A DNA stretch of 64,000 nt from Arthrobacter sp. PvP023 (GTDB lineage: Bacteria; Actinomycetota; Actinomycetes; Actinomycetales; Micrococcaceae), in assembly GCF_017832975.1 (NCBI RefSeq), contig NZ_JAFIBI010000001.1, forward strand, positions 4,526,001 to 4,590,000, written 5' to 3'. Below are positions 1-8,409 of this stretch, one piece after another (within the stretch, counting starts at the first letter, position 1; every line of letters begins with the position of its first letter). The notes under the pieces are model-generated. The model ran no database searches. It saw only the letters and a program-made list of their open reading frames with translations, and was not told the origin of the DNA. The position numbers and the translations under genes were made by a program.

Positions 1-188
1 CGCCGTTCTTGCTGCTGTGCTCCCACAACGGACTGGTCCGGCCAGGTCCGACGGTGGACGCGTTCCCATTGGGCCGGTGGCCGACCAGATGCGGAGACAC
101 CCGATATATCGACGGCGAGCTGGTTACGGCCAAGGCAGAGCCCTTGCCGAGCAGCTCACCGAATTCTGGCGCTGAGGCCCTGCCATGG

Positions 189-548
189 TTAGTCACCGCG
201 TTCTTCTATGCCCGCACTTGGCTGGTCCTGCTGAACTTCCTCCGGTGACATTGCGGCATGCCTTCCGGACGGCGCTCTCCTGACAACGGGCACAGCTGCT
301 GTGTCGAAGAACTGAAATTCCGTCGCGGGGACGCGGATTGTTCCAGCGGCTTCTGCCTTCCCCCGGATGAAATCGTGGTCGTCTCGCGAAAGTACAATCT
401 GCCCGTGTTGATCGTGCTCAATGGCTTCGTGGGCGCCTTTGCTGATTTTGGCCGACACAGTACGGGGCACGACCAGGCATCCGGGATTTTCCAGAAGCCA
501 GGTCCGGGTCTCGGAATCGAGACGGTCCCACTCGTCCTTAAGGCTCAT
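189..548 (-). CDS. Small conserved-looking hypothetical protein
   Basis: A 119-residue soluble protein that I do not recognise. The first 75 residues look like a real compact domain (acidic/aromatic start MSLKDEWDRLD, then a stretch rich in H, D and K ending near DDHDFIRGKAEAAG), whereas the last 40 residues are Pro/Arg/Gln rich and probably disordered. No membrane segment or signal peptide is visible. The ATG at 548 has only a weak purine-rich site (GGGCACGGGT) in front. It lies alone, divergent from the decayed regulator that follows. The function is unknown; the frame is favoured over the overlapping ones by its protein-like composition. Confidence 0.55.
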   Translation of the reverse strand: MSLKDEWDRLDSETRTWLLENPGCLVVPRTVSAKISKGAHEAIEHDQHGQIVLSRDDHDFIRGKAEAAGTIRVPATEFQFFDTAAVPVVRRAPSGRHAAMSPEEVQQDQPSAGIEERGD

Positions 549-694
549 ACCCGTGCCCGCCCTTCCATTCCGGCTTGTCTTGAGGTGAATTCCGTCCAGA
601 GTACGCCTCCAGTCAATCGGTTGACAGTTCTTTCACCGTTCCGGGTAACGCCAGTCCCTCCCTCGTCCCGGGGCGAAGGCGCAGCGTGAAAGCC

Positions 695-1154
695 ATGACA
701 CACAGTGAGGAGGTTCGGAGGTTCCTGACGTCCCGCCGCGCAAGGATTACGCCAGACGAGGCCGAAACGGCCCACCTTCCTGAACCCGAAGGCGCGGGAC
801 TTCTTCGCCGACTGGGAACGCGCGGCGGATGACATCGTCGCTGTCCTGCGGTCCACCGCCGGCAAAAACCCGTACGACAAGGACCTCACGGACCTGATCG
901 GTGAACTCTCGACCCGAAGCGAAGAGTTCCGGACCCGGTGGGCACGGCACGATGTGAAGTACCACCGCGCCGGCCGGAAGCGGCTCCACCACCCGGTCGT
1001 GGGGGATCTTGACTTGAGCTTCGAAGCGCTTGAACTGCCCGCAGACCCGGGAGTGCGCATCAACGTCTACACAGCAGACCCAGGGACACCCTCCGAAGAC
1101 GCGCTCAACGCCCTCGCCAGCTGGCCCGCCGGACGGATGACCGGGCTGCCCTAA
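695..1154 (+). pseudogene. Remnant of an MmyB-type helix-turn-helix regulator, core deleted
   Basis: The first 23 codons from ATG 695 read MTHSEEVRRFLTSRRARITP, the standard opening of the XRE/MmyB-like transcription factor family. Immediately afterwards, in a different frame, the sequence resumes with the C-terminal part of the MmyB ligand-binding domain (FLNPKARDFFADWERAADD, then GELSTRSEEFRTRW, HHPVVGDLDLSFEALELPAD and YTADPGTPSEDAL), ending at the stop at 1154. Intact family members are about 280 residues; roughly 150 residues, including the whole helix-turn-helix, are missing and the frame is broken at the join near 765-780. This is therefore a deletion pseudogene that cannot bind DNA. 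Its stop codon overlaps the stop of the opposing gene. Confidence 0.8.
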
Positions 1155-1735
1155 TCAACCCGGCGTAGGAGGCTCGCGGCAGCGAGCTGTTCTGAAACGT
1201 AGAACACGAAGGGCGGGATGTCACCGGTCCTTGCCAGGACGGCGCCGGAGCCGAGTGCGGCGAGGCCTACGGCGGTGGCTTCCTTCCCCCTGCCGGGCAG
1301 GGAAGCCAAGGTACCGGAAAGTGAACCCAGGGCGGCCACGTGCAGCCACGAGTAGGCAAGGAACGGCCACCCGGGAAGGCCGTGCGCGGCGAAGCGCTCA
1401 AGATCCGAAGCGCGCATGGCGAGCTGGGACACGAACAACGGCGCCCCCGCGGCGAGCGCGACGGCGGCGGCGGCCGCAAAGACCCTTGACCTTCCGGGGG
1501 GAAGGGCAAGAGCCACCCGCGCGAAGGCGGCAGGCACGGCCGCGGTGCCTGCCGCGGCGATGTGCTGCCCGAGGACCCATGAACGCTTCCCTCTGCGGAG
1601 CATCTCGAGCCGTCGAACGGAGTCCTGCTCGAGGTACACGCCCGGCACCGGGCTGATGCCGACCAGCCACACGCCAGCCGAGACGAGGGCCGCAGCCGCC
1701 GGCCTCCTGACGCGTTCCAAGTCGATGCTGGGCAT
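1151..1735 (-). CDS. Integral membrane protein of unknown function
   Basis: A 194-residue hydrophobic protein with about five predicted membrane spans, very rich in Ala, Leu and Gly, for example around VFAAAAAVALAAGAPLFVSQ and the C-terminal span before LLRRVD. The ATG at 1735 is preferred over an in-frame start 21 codons upstream because it is preceded by AAGGGGA at good spacing and the protein then begins MPSIDLERVRRP just before the first span. I do not recognise a family. The gene converges on the regulator remnant, their stop codons overlapping by two bases. Confidence 0.7.
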   Translation of the reverse strand: MPSIDLERVRRPAAAALVSAGVWLVGISPVPGVYLEQDSVRRLEMLRRGKRSWVLGQHIAAAGTAAVPAAFARVALALPPGRSRVFAAAAAVALAAGAPLFVSQLAMRASDLERFAAHGLPGWPFLAYSWLHVAALGSLSGTLASLPGRGKEATAVGLAALGSGAVLARTGDIPPFVFYVSEQLAAASLLRRVD

Positions 1736-1855
1736 TCCGTTCCCCTTCCGCGGCTCCCCGTTTAGGCCAAGGATGGGGCATGGAACTATCCAAGACAAGG
1801 GCCAAACCTCCGCGGGCGCGCGGGTGTCCGGAGCACATCGATCGCAGGGCGAGAG

Positions 1856-4048
1856 TCACCCTCCCGGGCCGGCGTCGGAAGTTGTGAGGATGACGAGTTG
1901 CCTCGTCGCGCGGGTCATCGCGACGTAGCGGTCCACGGCTCCTTCGATGCCCGCGCCAAACGCCTCCGGGTCGATGAGGACCACCAGGTCAAACTCCAGT
2001 CCCTTCGACAGCTCCGGGGTCAGCGACCGGACGCGTGCGGTCGCCCGGGTAGAACTCCCGGTGTCGCTCGGGCCGATGACACAGGCAACCCCGTCGGCAT
2101 GCGCGGCGACCCAGCTGTCGAGGATCGAGCCCAGCTCCGACGCGGATCCGTGGACCACTGGGATGCCGCTGCTGCGGATGGACGTGGGCACGCTGGCGTC
2201 AGGGATCACGGCCCGGATGACTGGTTCGGCTTCCGTCATGACCTCCTCCGGCGTCCGGTAGTTGATGCTGAGGGTGGCCAGGTTCACGTCGGTCATTCCG
2301 ACCCGGCGGAGCCGTTCCTGCCAGGATTCCGTGAAGCCGTGCCTGGCCTGGGCGCGGTCTCCGACGACGGTGAAACTCCGGGACGGGCAGCGGAGCAGCA
2401 GCATCTGCCACTCCGCGTCGGTCAGCTCCTGCGCTTCGTCGACGACGATGTGGGCGAACGGGCCGGCGAGCAGGTCGGGGTCGGTGCCCGGCAGCGCGTC
2501 CACATCGGCCAGTTTGTCCTGCATATCCTGCCCGCGCAGCATCGACATCACCAGCAGTTCGGAATCGTCCGCGGCGACCAGGTCGTCAACCACCCGGTCC
2601 ATGAGCTCACGCTCTGCGGCCAGGGCGGCGTCCTGCTGACGCTTGCGCCGTGACGTCCCGGGGTCGCCGAGCCGTTGCCGGGCCGCGTCCAGGAGCGGCA
2701 CGTCGGACACGGTCCAGGCCTTGGGGTCCTGGCGCCGCAACATCCTGACCTCGTCCGGGCTCAGCCAGGGTGCGCACAGGCGCAGGTAGGCGGGTACCGT
2801 CCAGAGGTCGCCAACAAGGTCGGTGTACCGGAGCAGCGGCCATGCCCTGCTGAAGGCTTGGACCAACTCCGCGTTCTGCGCAAGCGCCCTGCGGGGCACG
2901 TCCTCCGGGACGTCGTCGCCGTCGTCGTGCTTGTCTGAGAGGATCTTGAGTATCTCCTCCCAGACTTCGTCGCGTGCCTCGTTGTGCGCTGTGCCCGGGG
3001 CGGGCGACTCGAACGCCTCGGCCCATTCCTCAGCGCTGAGCCAGACGTCGGCCCACGGCGTTTCAACCTCCATTCCCTGCGCGGGCGGCTCCTCATAGAA
3101 CCTGACGGCACGCTCGATCGCTTTCACCATGTCCGCCGACGACTTGAGGCGGGCAACGTTCGGGTCGGTCTCGATCCCTGCTGCGGCGCCCTCGGGGATG
3201 AGGTCCCGCAGGGTGCAGGTCTGCACGCCCTCCTCGCCAAGGCTGGGAAGAACATCGGCGACATAAGCCAGGTAGGGCCGGTGCGGACCGATAAACAGGA
3301 CGCTGCTCTGCCGGTGGCTCCCCCGGCGGCCAATGCGCGGGTCGGAGTACAGGAGGTAGGCGGAGCGGTGCAGGGCAACGACGGTTTTGCCCGTGCCCGG
3401 ACCGCCCTCGACAACCAGGGCGCCGCGGGACGACGCCCGGATGATGGCGTCCTGGTCTGCCTGGATCGTGCCGAGAACGTCTTGCATCCGGGCAGACCGG
3501 CTGCTCCCCAGGCTGGCGATGAAGGCGGACAGGTCCTCGAGGGCTGCGTGTCCTTCGAGCCCGTCCGGCGTGAACGCTTCGTCCCAGTAGTCGCTGATCC
3601 GGCCCCGGGTCCACCGATATCGGCGTCGGCCCGCCAGGCCCATCGGGTTGGCGTAGGTCGCGCCAAAGAACGGCTCAGCGGCAGGCGAACGCCAGTCGAC
3701 AAGCAGCCTGCGGCCCCCGCTGTCCGTCAGGCCGAGCCGCCCGATGTACACGGGCTCGTGGTTATCCGCGGTGACGATGCGGCCAAGGCACAGGTCCAGA
3801 CCGAAGCGGCGCAGGGCGCGCAGGCGCGAGGTCAGCCGACGGACTTCCACGTCCCGCTCCATCGCCTCCTGGCCCAGGCGGCCGGGTGCCTTCCGCGCGG
3901 CGTCCAGACGGCCGGCCAGGTCGGCGATGGACTGTTCCAAGCTCTCGGCGATGGCCGCGAACTGCCGCTCATCGCCGGCGATCAGCGCCGGGTCCGTCTT
4001 GGGCGCCAGATGGCTGGGGAGGTTGAATGCACTGGTGGTCAGGGGCAC
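1856..4048 (-). CDS. helR: HelR-type RNA polymerase recycling motor ATPase (UvrD/Rep superfamily)
   Basis: A 730-residue superfamily-1 helicase-like ATPase of the HelD/HelR type. These proteins bind RNA polymerase and use ATP to recycle stalled or drug-bound enzyme; in Streptomyces HelR dislodges rifamycins and gives tolerance. An N-terminal antiparallel helical arm (about residues 25-85) precedes the DWRSPAAEPFFGATYANP segment (119-136), Walker A GGPGTGKT (215-222), Walker B VVDEAQ, the VVGDRAQ and NYRTPEEV motifs, and C-terminal SKGLEFD and YVAMTRATRQ motifs, so all ATPase motifs look intact. The start is a GTG with AAGGAG eight bases upstream. The length fits HelR (about 720-780). It stands alone, with a probable rifamycin-associated element about 85 bp upstream. 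HelD proper is the alternative, but the upstream element favours HelR. Confidence 0.88.
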   Translation of the reverse strand: MPLTTSAFNLPSHLAPKTDPALIAGDERQFAAIAESLEQSIADLAGRLDAARKAPGRLGQEAMERDVEVRRLTSRLRALRRFGLDLCLGRIVTADNHEPVYIGRLGLTDSGGRRLLVDWRSPAAEPFFGATYANPMGLAGRRRYRWTRGRISDYWDEAFTPDGLEGHAALEDLSAFIASLGSSRSARMQDVLGTIQADQDAIIRASSRGALVVEGGPGTGKTVVALHRSAYLLYSDPRIGRRGSHRQSSVLFIGPHRPYLAYVADVLPSLGEEGVQTCTLRDLIPEGAAAGIETDPNVARLKSSADMVKAIERAVRFYEEPPAQGMEVETPWADVWLSAEEWAEAFESPAPGTAHNEARDEVWEEILKILSDKHDDGDDVPEDVPRRALAQNAELVQAFSRAWPLLRYTDLVGDLWTVPAYLRLCAPWLSPDEVRMLRRQDPKAWTVSDVPLLDAARQRLGDPGTSRRKRQQDAALAAERELMDRVVDDLVAADDSELLVMSMLRGQDMQDKLADVDALPGTDPDLLAGPFAHIVVDEAQELTDAEWQMLLLRCPSRSFTVVGDRAQARHGFTESWQERLRRVGMTDVNLATLSINYRTPEEVMTEAEPVIRAVIPDASVPTSIRSSGIPVVHGSASELGSILDSWVAAHADGVACVIGPSDTGSSTRATARVRSLTPELSKGLEFDLVVLIDPEAFGAGIEGAVDRYVAMTRATRQLVILTTSDAGPGG

Positions 4049-4131
4049 GTCATCAGCTCCTTTCCGGGCTGGGCACGTGGGGGACGAAACGCAGGTCCCC
4101 CACTTTGGCTCTCAATTCTGCGCCGCCTCCC

Positions 4132-4150
4132 GGGCCTTGTGGCAAGCCCC
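4132..4150 (-). promoter_or_regulatory. Probable rifamycin-associated element (RAE) upstream of helR
   Basis: On the minus strand the 19-mer reads GGGGCTTGCCACAAGGCCC. It is an imperfect inverted repeat and agrees at 17 of 19 positions with the element I recall for actinobacterial rifamycin-inducible genes (GGGGCTTGCGGCAAGGCCC). It sits 84-102 bp upstream of the helR start and points toward it, as in known RAE-controlled genes (helR, rph, arr, rgt). The consensus is quoted from memory; the site and its placement are seen directly. Confidence 0.75.
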
Positions 4151-4340
4151 CTGGTGTGCCATAGATTGAAAGTAGGGAGGAGAGTGTGTTGGCTTATTGT
4201 CTGGGCTGAATACTCCGGCGGGACGATACTCCGCGGCTATCTGGTGGGAACGCGCACGGCAGACACGCTGAATTTCCGCTACTCACATGTCAGTACGGAC
4301 AGGCTGACGGCCAACGGCTGGCGGTAGCTGCCGGCGAAGG

Positions 4341-6110
4341 TCAGGGCCTGCGGAGGAACTCCCGCACTGCCCCGACGTACTCCGCGGTCCGCGTTGCCAT
4401 GACCCCGTGGCCCGCGCCCGCGAAAAGCCGGACCTCGGCCGCTGGATAGAGCGCGCGGAGGGCCGCACGCGCCCGGGGTGGGAATGCTTCGTCCCGCTCG
4501 GATTCGATCAGCAGCACCGGCGCCGGCGGTGTGCCGGAGGCGGGCACCCCCTGCACCGCCTCGGCCGGCAGATGCGCAAAGTCGTTCATCTCCCGCAGCG
4601 CGGACAGCAGGTCCTCCTTGCCCAGCCGGCTGAGGATGTCCCCCAGCAGCGCGTCCCAAAACTTCGGGTCGTCATTCGCGCCCGGGACAAACCAGCGGCG
4701 CCAATTCCAGCCGGTCAGGAAACGCACGGCGTCTTCCGGAAGCACGGCGAGGAAGCGGATAAGGAGCGGGAGCACCGGGAGCGGGGCCGCGGCCGGGCCC
4801 CCGGTGTTCGCCAGCACGAGGCGGCGCACGCGTTCGGGATGCCGGCGGGCGAAGACCTGCGCCACAAACCCGCCGAAAGACGAGCCCAGCACATCCGCCT
4901 GTTTGACCCCCTCGGCGTCGAGGATCGCTGCCAGTCCGTCCGCCAGCCCGGCGATTCCGGCGCCGGCGGGATAGGCCGGCGCAAGGACACGGAAGTCCCG
5001 TTCCAGCGCCTCGATCAGCAGCAGGTACATGTCCGGCATCCTGGTTCCGCCGGAGGGCAGAAGTAGCACCTGGTCCCCCGAGCCGCCGGCGAGGTAGCGC
5101 CAGCGCAAGCCGCCGACGTCGAGCGTGCGGTACCGGTGGCGGGCACGGAAAGCGGCAAGTTTGGCGTCCAGAGCCGAAGCGGTGGGCCTTTCTTCCCCGC
5201 GGCGGTGGGACGCGCGGCGGGGCGGCGGCGCGGTGACGCTTTCCCTTCTTCTAGGGGGCGGAGGACGGCCTTCGAGGAAGCGGCCGACGACGGCGTCGTA
5301 TTCGGTCGGGTGGGTGACCGCCGCCCAGTGGCCGCCCTGTCCGAAAACGTGGGCCCTGGCACCGGGATAGGTGGCCAGCAAGGCTTCGCGTTCGCGTGGT
5401 GTGAACCCGCGGTCGTCGGACGCAGCAATCAGCAGCACGTCCTCTGGACGCTCGAAGCTCGATGCGGCGGCATAGGTATCCGGGTGCGCCGCCAGATCCA
5501 GGAGCACTGCCAGCCGCGCGAGGGCCGATTCCTTGGTGTGTGCTGCGAAGAGGTCTTCCGTATAGGCGCCGAGGAAAGCACGCTCGTCCTCTTCGGCACC
5601 TTCGAGAAGCCGCGCGATCCTAGGACGGTAGAAAGCGGCGAGGGCTGCCTGGGGCAACACGGAGAACAGGCGGACGAAGGCCCCCACCAAACGCGTGTGG
5701 CCACGGGTGTAGAGGCCGAACCCGGAAAAGACGAGCTTGTCCACCCGCTGCGGATAACGGCGGGCAAAGGCATGGGCGACGCCGGCACCAAGGGAGTGGC
5801 CGAAAACGTTCGCGGACGGGATGCCTTCGGCGTCGAGAATGGCCGCGATTCCGGTCAGGAGGTCGGCCATAGTCCGCACCGCGGGATACGAGGGGGCGAT
5901 TACCCGGAAGCGGGGTTCGAAATTCGTGATCGTGCGGAACGCAGACTCGCCGAATGAGAAGCCCCCGCCCAGGACGAGAAGTGCAGGCCCGGCTTCCTCC
6001 GCGCCGGGCGGTACCGGTCCAGAGATGTACTTCCATTCGACGCCGCCGACACTCAGCGATCGGTACGGGTGGGTGGTCCGGAACGCCCGTAGCTCGGCAT
6101 AGCCGTCCAT
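4341..6110 (-). CDS. Tandem alpha/beta-hydrolase fusion protein
   Basis: A 589-residue protein made of two complete alpha/beta-hydrolase folds joined by an Arg/Pro-rich linker (about residues 282-315). Domain 1 has the nucleophile elbow GHSLGAG (Ser106), an acid-loop candidate ASDDRGFTP and His261 in GQGGHW. Domain 2 has GSSFGG (Ser411), ESERDEAFPP and GAGHG near the C-terminus. The halves are recognisably duplicates: each opens with F..(H)(P/R)YR(S/T)L.VGG..W(K/R)Y and each has AILDAEG followed by the elbow. The ATG at 6110 is chosen because GGGAGGA lies directly upstream; an upstream ATG would add 34 low-complexity residues. No signal peptide, so probably cytoplasmic. The substrate is unknown. 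Confidence 0.85.
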   Translation of the reverse strand: MDGYAELRAFRTTHPYRSLSVGGVEWKYISGPVPPGAEEAGPALLVLGGGFSFGESAFRTITNFEPRFRVIAPSYPAVRTMADLLTGIAAILDAEGIPSANVFGHSLGAGVAHAFARRYPQRVDKLVFSGFGLYTRGHTRLVGAFVRLFSVLPQAALAAFYRPRIARLLEGAEEDERAFLGAYTEDLFAAHTKESALARLAVLLDLAAHPDTYAAASSFERPEDVLLIAASDDRGFTPREREALLATYPGARAHVFGQGGHWAAVTHPTEYDAVVGRFLEGRPPPPRRRESVTAPPPRRASHRRGEERPTASALDAKLAAFRARHRYRTLDVGGLRWRYLAGGSGDQVLLLPSGGTRMPDMYLLLIEALERDFRVLAPAYPAGAGIAGLADGLAAILDAEGVKQADVLGSSFGGFVAQVFARRHPERVRRLVLANTGGPAAAPLPVLPLLIRFLAVLPEDAVRFLTGWNWRRWFVPGANDDPKFWDALLGDILSRLGKEDLLSALREMNDFAHLPAEAVQGVPASGTPPAPVLLIESERDEAFPPRARAALRALYPAAEVRLFAGAGHGVMATRTAEYVGAVREFLRRP

Positions 6111-6250
6111 GGATCCTCCCGCCGGATGGCCTGATAGCAGGGAGCCTACGCCGCCGATTCCGGGCACCGCAAGGGACGATGCGCGGCCGCCAAGGACCCG
6201 GGGCTCGTCCACTCGATAGCTATTTTAGAAAGTTGTAGCGTTTGAGTTGC

Positions 6251-6283
6251 GAAGGTCCGTCTGTCCCCCATAGGCGGACCTTC
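6251..6283. other. Stem-loop between two minus-strand genes
   Basis: GAAGGTCCG (6251-6259) pairs perfectly with CGGACCTTC (6275-6283) around a 15-base loop. There is no run of T on either side, so it is not a typical intrinsic terminator. It lies in the gap between the DUF1304-type gene and the tandem hydrolase and could be a weak terminator or a processing structure. Confidence 0.45.
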
Positions 6284-6306
6284 GTTATGCGCCGAACGCC
6301 TCACCA

Positions 6307-6336
6307 GATTCTGTTCAGAACGATTCTGTTCAGAAC
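6307..6336. repeat. Perfect 15-bp tandem duplication at a stop codon
   Basis: GATTCTGTTCAGAAC occurs twice with no spacer (6307-6321 and 6322-6336). The stop codon of the DUF1304-type gene (TGA, complement of 6330-6332) falls inside the second copy, and the other copy supplies a second in-frame TGA further downstream. A 15-bp unit is typical of replication slippage. Confidence 0.9.
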
Positions 6337-6728
6337 GCCGAGGCGACCAGCGCAATCAGGGCGGGCACAGTAGCCGCGAGCGTTCCGGGAATGCTGTCCC
6401 CCTTCTTCGGGTAGTGCCCCAAGGCATCGGCCAGGGCCATGGTGGCCCCGCCCAGGACCATGTAGGCGCAGCAGTAAGTGACCAGCGTCCGGCCGACCAC
6501 TTCGCTCCCGGTATTCAGGAACACCAGGCCCGCAATGACCCCCAAGGCTATGAGAAGGTTCCGGAAGCCCACAGGAATAGCCCACATCATGACGGCGGGG
6601 ACGTTTTCGGCCGGGGTGCTCAGGAACTTTTGCACTGCTGGGCGGCGCAGGAAGAAGGCCTCAAGCGGAAACACCGCGATATAGATCAGGGCCTCAAGCA
6701 GGGCGAACAGCTGGGCAACTGCGTTCAT
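6330..6728 (-). CDS. DUF1304-family small membrane protein
   Basis: A 132-residue integral membrane protein with four predicted spans. The pattern of the first span (MNAVAQLFALLEALIYIAV), the FFLRRP turn, the FRNLLIALGVIAGLVFLN segment and a final hydrophobic tail fits the DUF1304 family (usually about 120 residues), whose biochemical role is not known. ATG 6728 is chosen because longer in-frame starts would add an implausible Arg/Pro-rich extension overlapping the divergent regulator. The gene ends inside a 15-bp tandem duplication and is divergent from the LuxR-type regulator. Confidence 0.75.
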   Translation of the reverse strand: MNAVAQLFALLEALIYIAVFPLEAFFLRRPAVQKFLSTPAENVPAVMMWAIPVGFRNLLIALGVIAGLVFLNTGSEVVGRTLVTYCCAYMVLGGATMALADALGHYPKKGDSIPGTLAATVPALIALVASAF

Positions 6729-6850
6729 GCTCGAAGCGTACGTCTCGGGTGGAGGCCCTTCCCATCCCCGGCTGAGGGGGTTCCGCCAGGGTGCGGAAGA
6801 TCCCCGGATCAGGGGATTGCAGTCCGCCGCCGGCGGCGGATACTGGAAGC

Positions 6851-7888
6851 ATGTGGGCAGATCGCGCAGAGCGGGCCCGGCAGGAGATCGCCGCGATGGC
6901 GGCCACCGGCATGGGCGTGGCTGAGCTGCACGCCGCAGCGCTCGCCGTCGTGCATGAAACCGTACCTTTTCAGCAGGCCTGCTGGGCCGGCGTCGACCCC
7001 GCAACCCTGATCATGACCTCAATCACCAACTGGCCGCCCTGGCCGACGCCCGATGAATACGGCGTGCGCTTCGCCGAGACTGAATACGCCGGCACGGAGC
7101 CGAACCCCTTCGCGCAGCTCACCCGGCGGCCGATGCCGGCCGCCCGGCTGTCCGATGTACCGCACCGCGACGTGGTCAGGAGCGTGCGGCTCAACGACCT
7201 ACTCCGCCCGCAGGGCCTGGAGCACGAACTGCGTGCGGTATTCCGGACCGATGACGTGTGCTGGGCCGTGGGCGGGCTGTTCCGTGAGACGGGTCCGGAC
7301 TTCACTGACCGGGAAGTGGAATTCCTGAGTTCCATCGCAGCGACCCTGTCCGCCGCCACCCGAATCGCGGTGCGCGTGGAGCGCCACACGATGTGCGGCC
7401 CGGCCGGTCCCGTGATCGTCCTGGTGGGACCGCGCGGAGAGGTGCGTGCCGCCACGCCTGCCGCGGCAACCTGGCTGGCGGAACTGGATGACCGGGCTCC
7501 CGGCCGTTTCGGAATGACCCTGTATTCCGTTGTGGGTGCCGCAAAGGCTGCTGCGTCCGGGACGGCCCGCATGAGGATGCGCGACGCCGGGGACCACTGG
7601 GTGGTGCTGCAGGCCAGCCGGCTCATCACCGGAGACGACCCTGGCCAGATGGTGGTCACGGTGGAACCAGCCACCACGCACGAAATGGTTACCCTCCTGC
7701 TCGCCGCCTACGGCGCGACACCCCGGGAGCGGGACGTCTGCCTCGAGGTGGTCGCCGGCTCGGCGACGGCGGACATCGCCGAGCACCTGTACATCTCGCC
7801 GCATACGGTGCACGACCACCTGAAGTCCCTCTTTGAAAAGGTGGGAGTCGGGAGCCGCGGCGAACTGGTGGCCAGGCTGCTGACCTGA
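6851..7888 (+). CDS. LuxR-family transcriptional regulator with GAF-like sensor region
   Basis: A 345-residue regulator. The last 60 residues form a LuxR/FixJ helix-turn-helix (ATPRERDVCLEVVAGSATAD, then HLYISPHTVHDHLKSLFEKVGV). The N-terminal 200 residues resemble a GAF-like sensor (a segment around PFQQACWAGVDPATL and a REVEFLSSIAATLS helix), followed by a PAS-like stretch (about 205-270). ATG 6851 gives a protein starting MWADRAERAR and is preferred over an earlier start lying in the divergent intergenic region. It is divergent from the DUF1304 gene, with 122 bp between the starts. The signal and targets are unknown. Confidence 0.8.
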   Translation: MWADRAERARQEIAAMAATGMGVAELHAAALAVVHETVPFQQACWAGVDPATLIMTSITNWPPWPTPDEYGVRFAETEYAGTEPNPFAQLTRRPMPAARLSDVPHRDVVRSVRLNDLLRPQGLEHELRAVFRTDDVCWAVGGLFRETGPDFTDREVEFLSSIAATLSAATRIAVRVERHTMCGPAGPVIVLVGPRGEVRAATPAAATWLAELDDRAPGRFGMTLYSVVGAAKAAASGTARMRMRDAGDHWVVLQASRLITGDDPGQMVVTVEPATTHEMVTLLLAAYGATPRERDVCLEVVAGSATADIAEHLYISPHTVHDHLKSLFEKVGVGSRGELVARLLT

Positions 7889-7915
7889 GCCTGGGCCGGG
7901 GCGGCCGGGTGGCGT

Positions 7916-8182
7916 TTACGTCAGTGATTCAACCGACGTACCGCGGCCTTGCAGGAGCATCTTCCGGCCGTTGCCGCCATCAGCCCAGACCCAGAGGACC
8001 GATCCGTCCTTGGTGGAGTCATCCACAACGCCGGTGCCGGTCGTGTGCCCGTCGGCGAAGCGGACGTGTTCGCCGGTCCGGAACCGCTCGTGCTTGGTCC
8101 GCTTCCGGGACGTCCGGACCGGCTGGAGGTTTCCGGTCCCGGGCTCTCCGCGGGTATCCGGGATGTCCTGGTCATTGCTCAT
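7916..8182 (-). CDS. Small basic hypothetical protein with Tudor/SH3-like beta segment
   Basis: An 88-residue cytoplasmic protein. The first 35 residues are polar and probably disordered (MSNDQDIPDTRGEPG, then many K/R). The second half (ERFRTGEHVRFADGHTTGTG to LWVWADGGNGRKMLL) has the alternating pattern of a small beta-barrel such as a KOW, Tudor or SH3-like fold. ATG 8182 is preceded by GGAGAG at good spacing, which decides the start over longer versions. Function unknown. Confidence 0.6.
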   Translation of the reverse strand: MSNDQDIPDTRGEPGTGNLQPVRTSRKRTKHERFRTGEHVRFADGHTTGTGVVDDSTKDGSVLWVWADGGNGRKMLLQGRGTSVESLT

Positions 8183-8409
8183 CGCTGCTCTCCTGGGATC
8201 GAAACCGGGTGTCTCCCGGCGGCCTGCGCCGACCCACTGAAGATGAGCCGGCATCAACTGATGCCAGCCCATTACGACCCTGCCTGCTGCTCTCAGGTCA
8301 CGTGACGCGCACGTAGTGGTTGCCAGCGTAGCCGTGTCCCGGGCATCCGGAACAAACTCACGCCGAGGAACCGGATTGTGACCGGCACCGGCGGGCACGG
8401 CCTGAACGG

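Noticed and set aside
2..175. Open frame at the left edge ending AEQLTEFWR.
   Set aside because: Fifty-seven codons are open, but codon use is not clearly coding and no family could be recognised; other frames are open as well.
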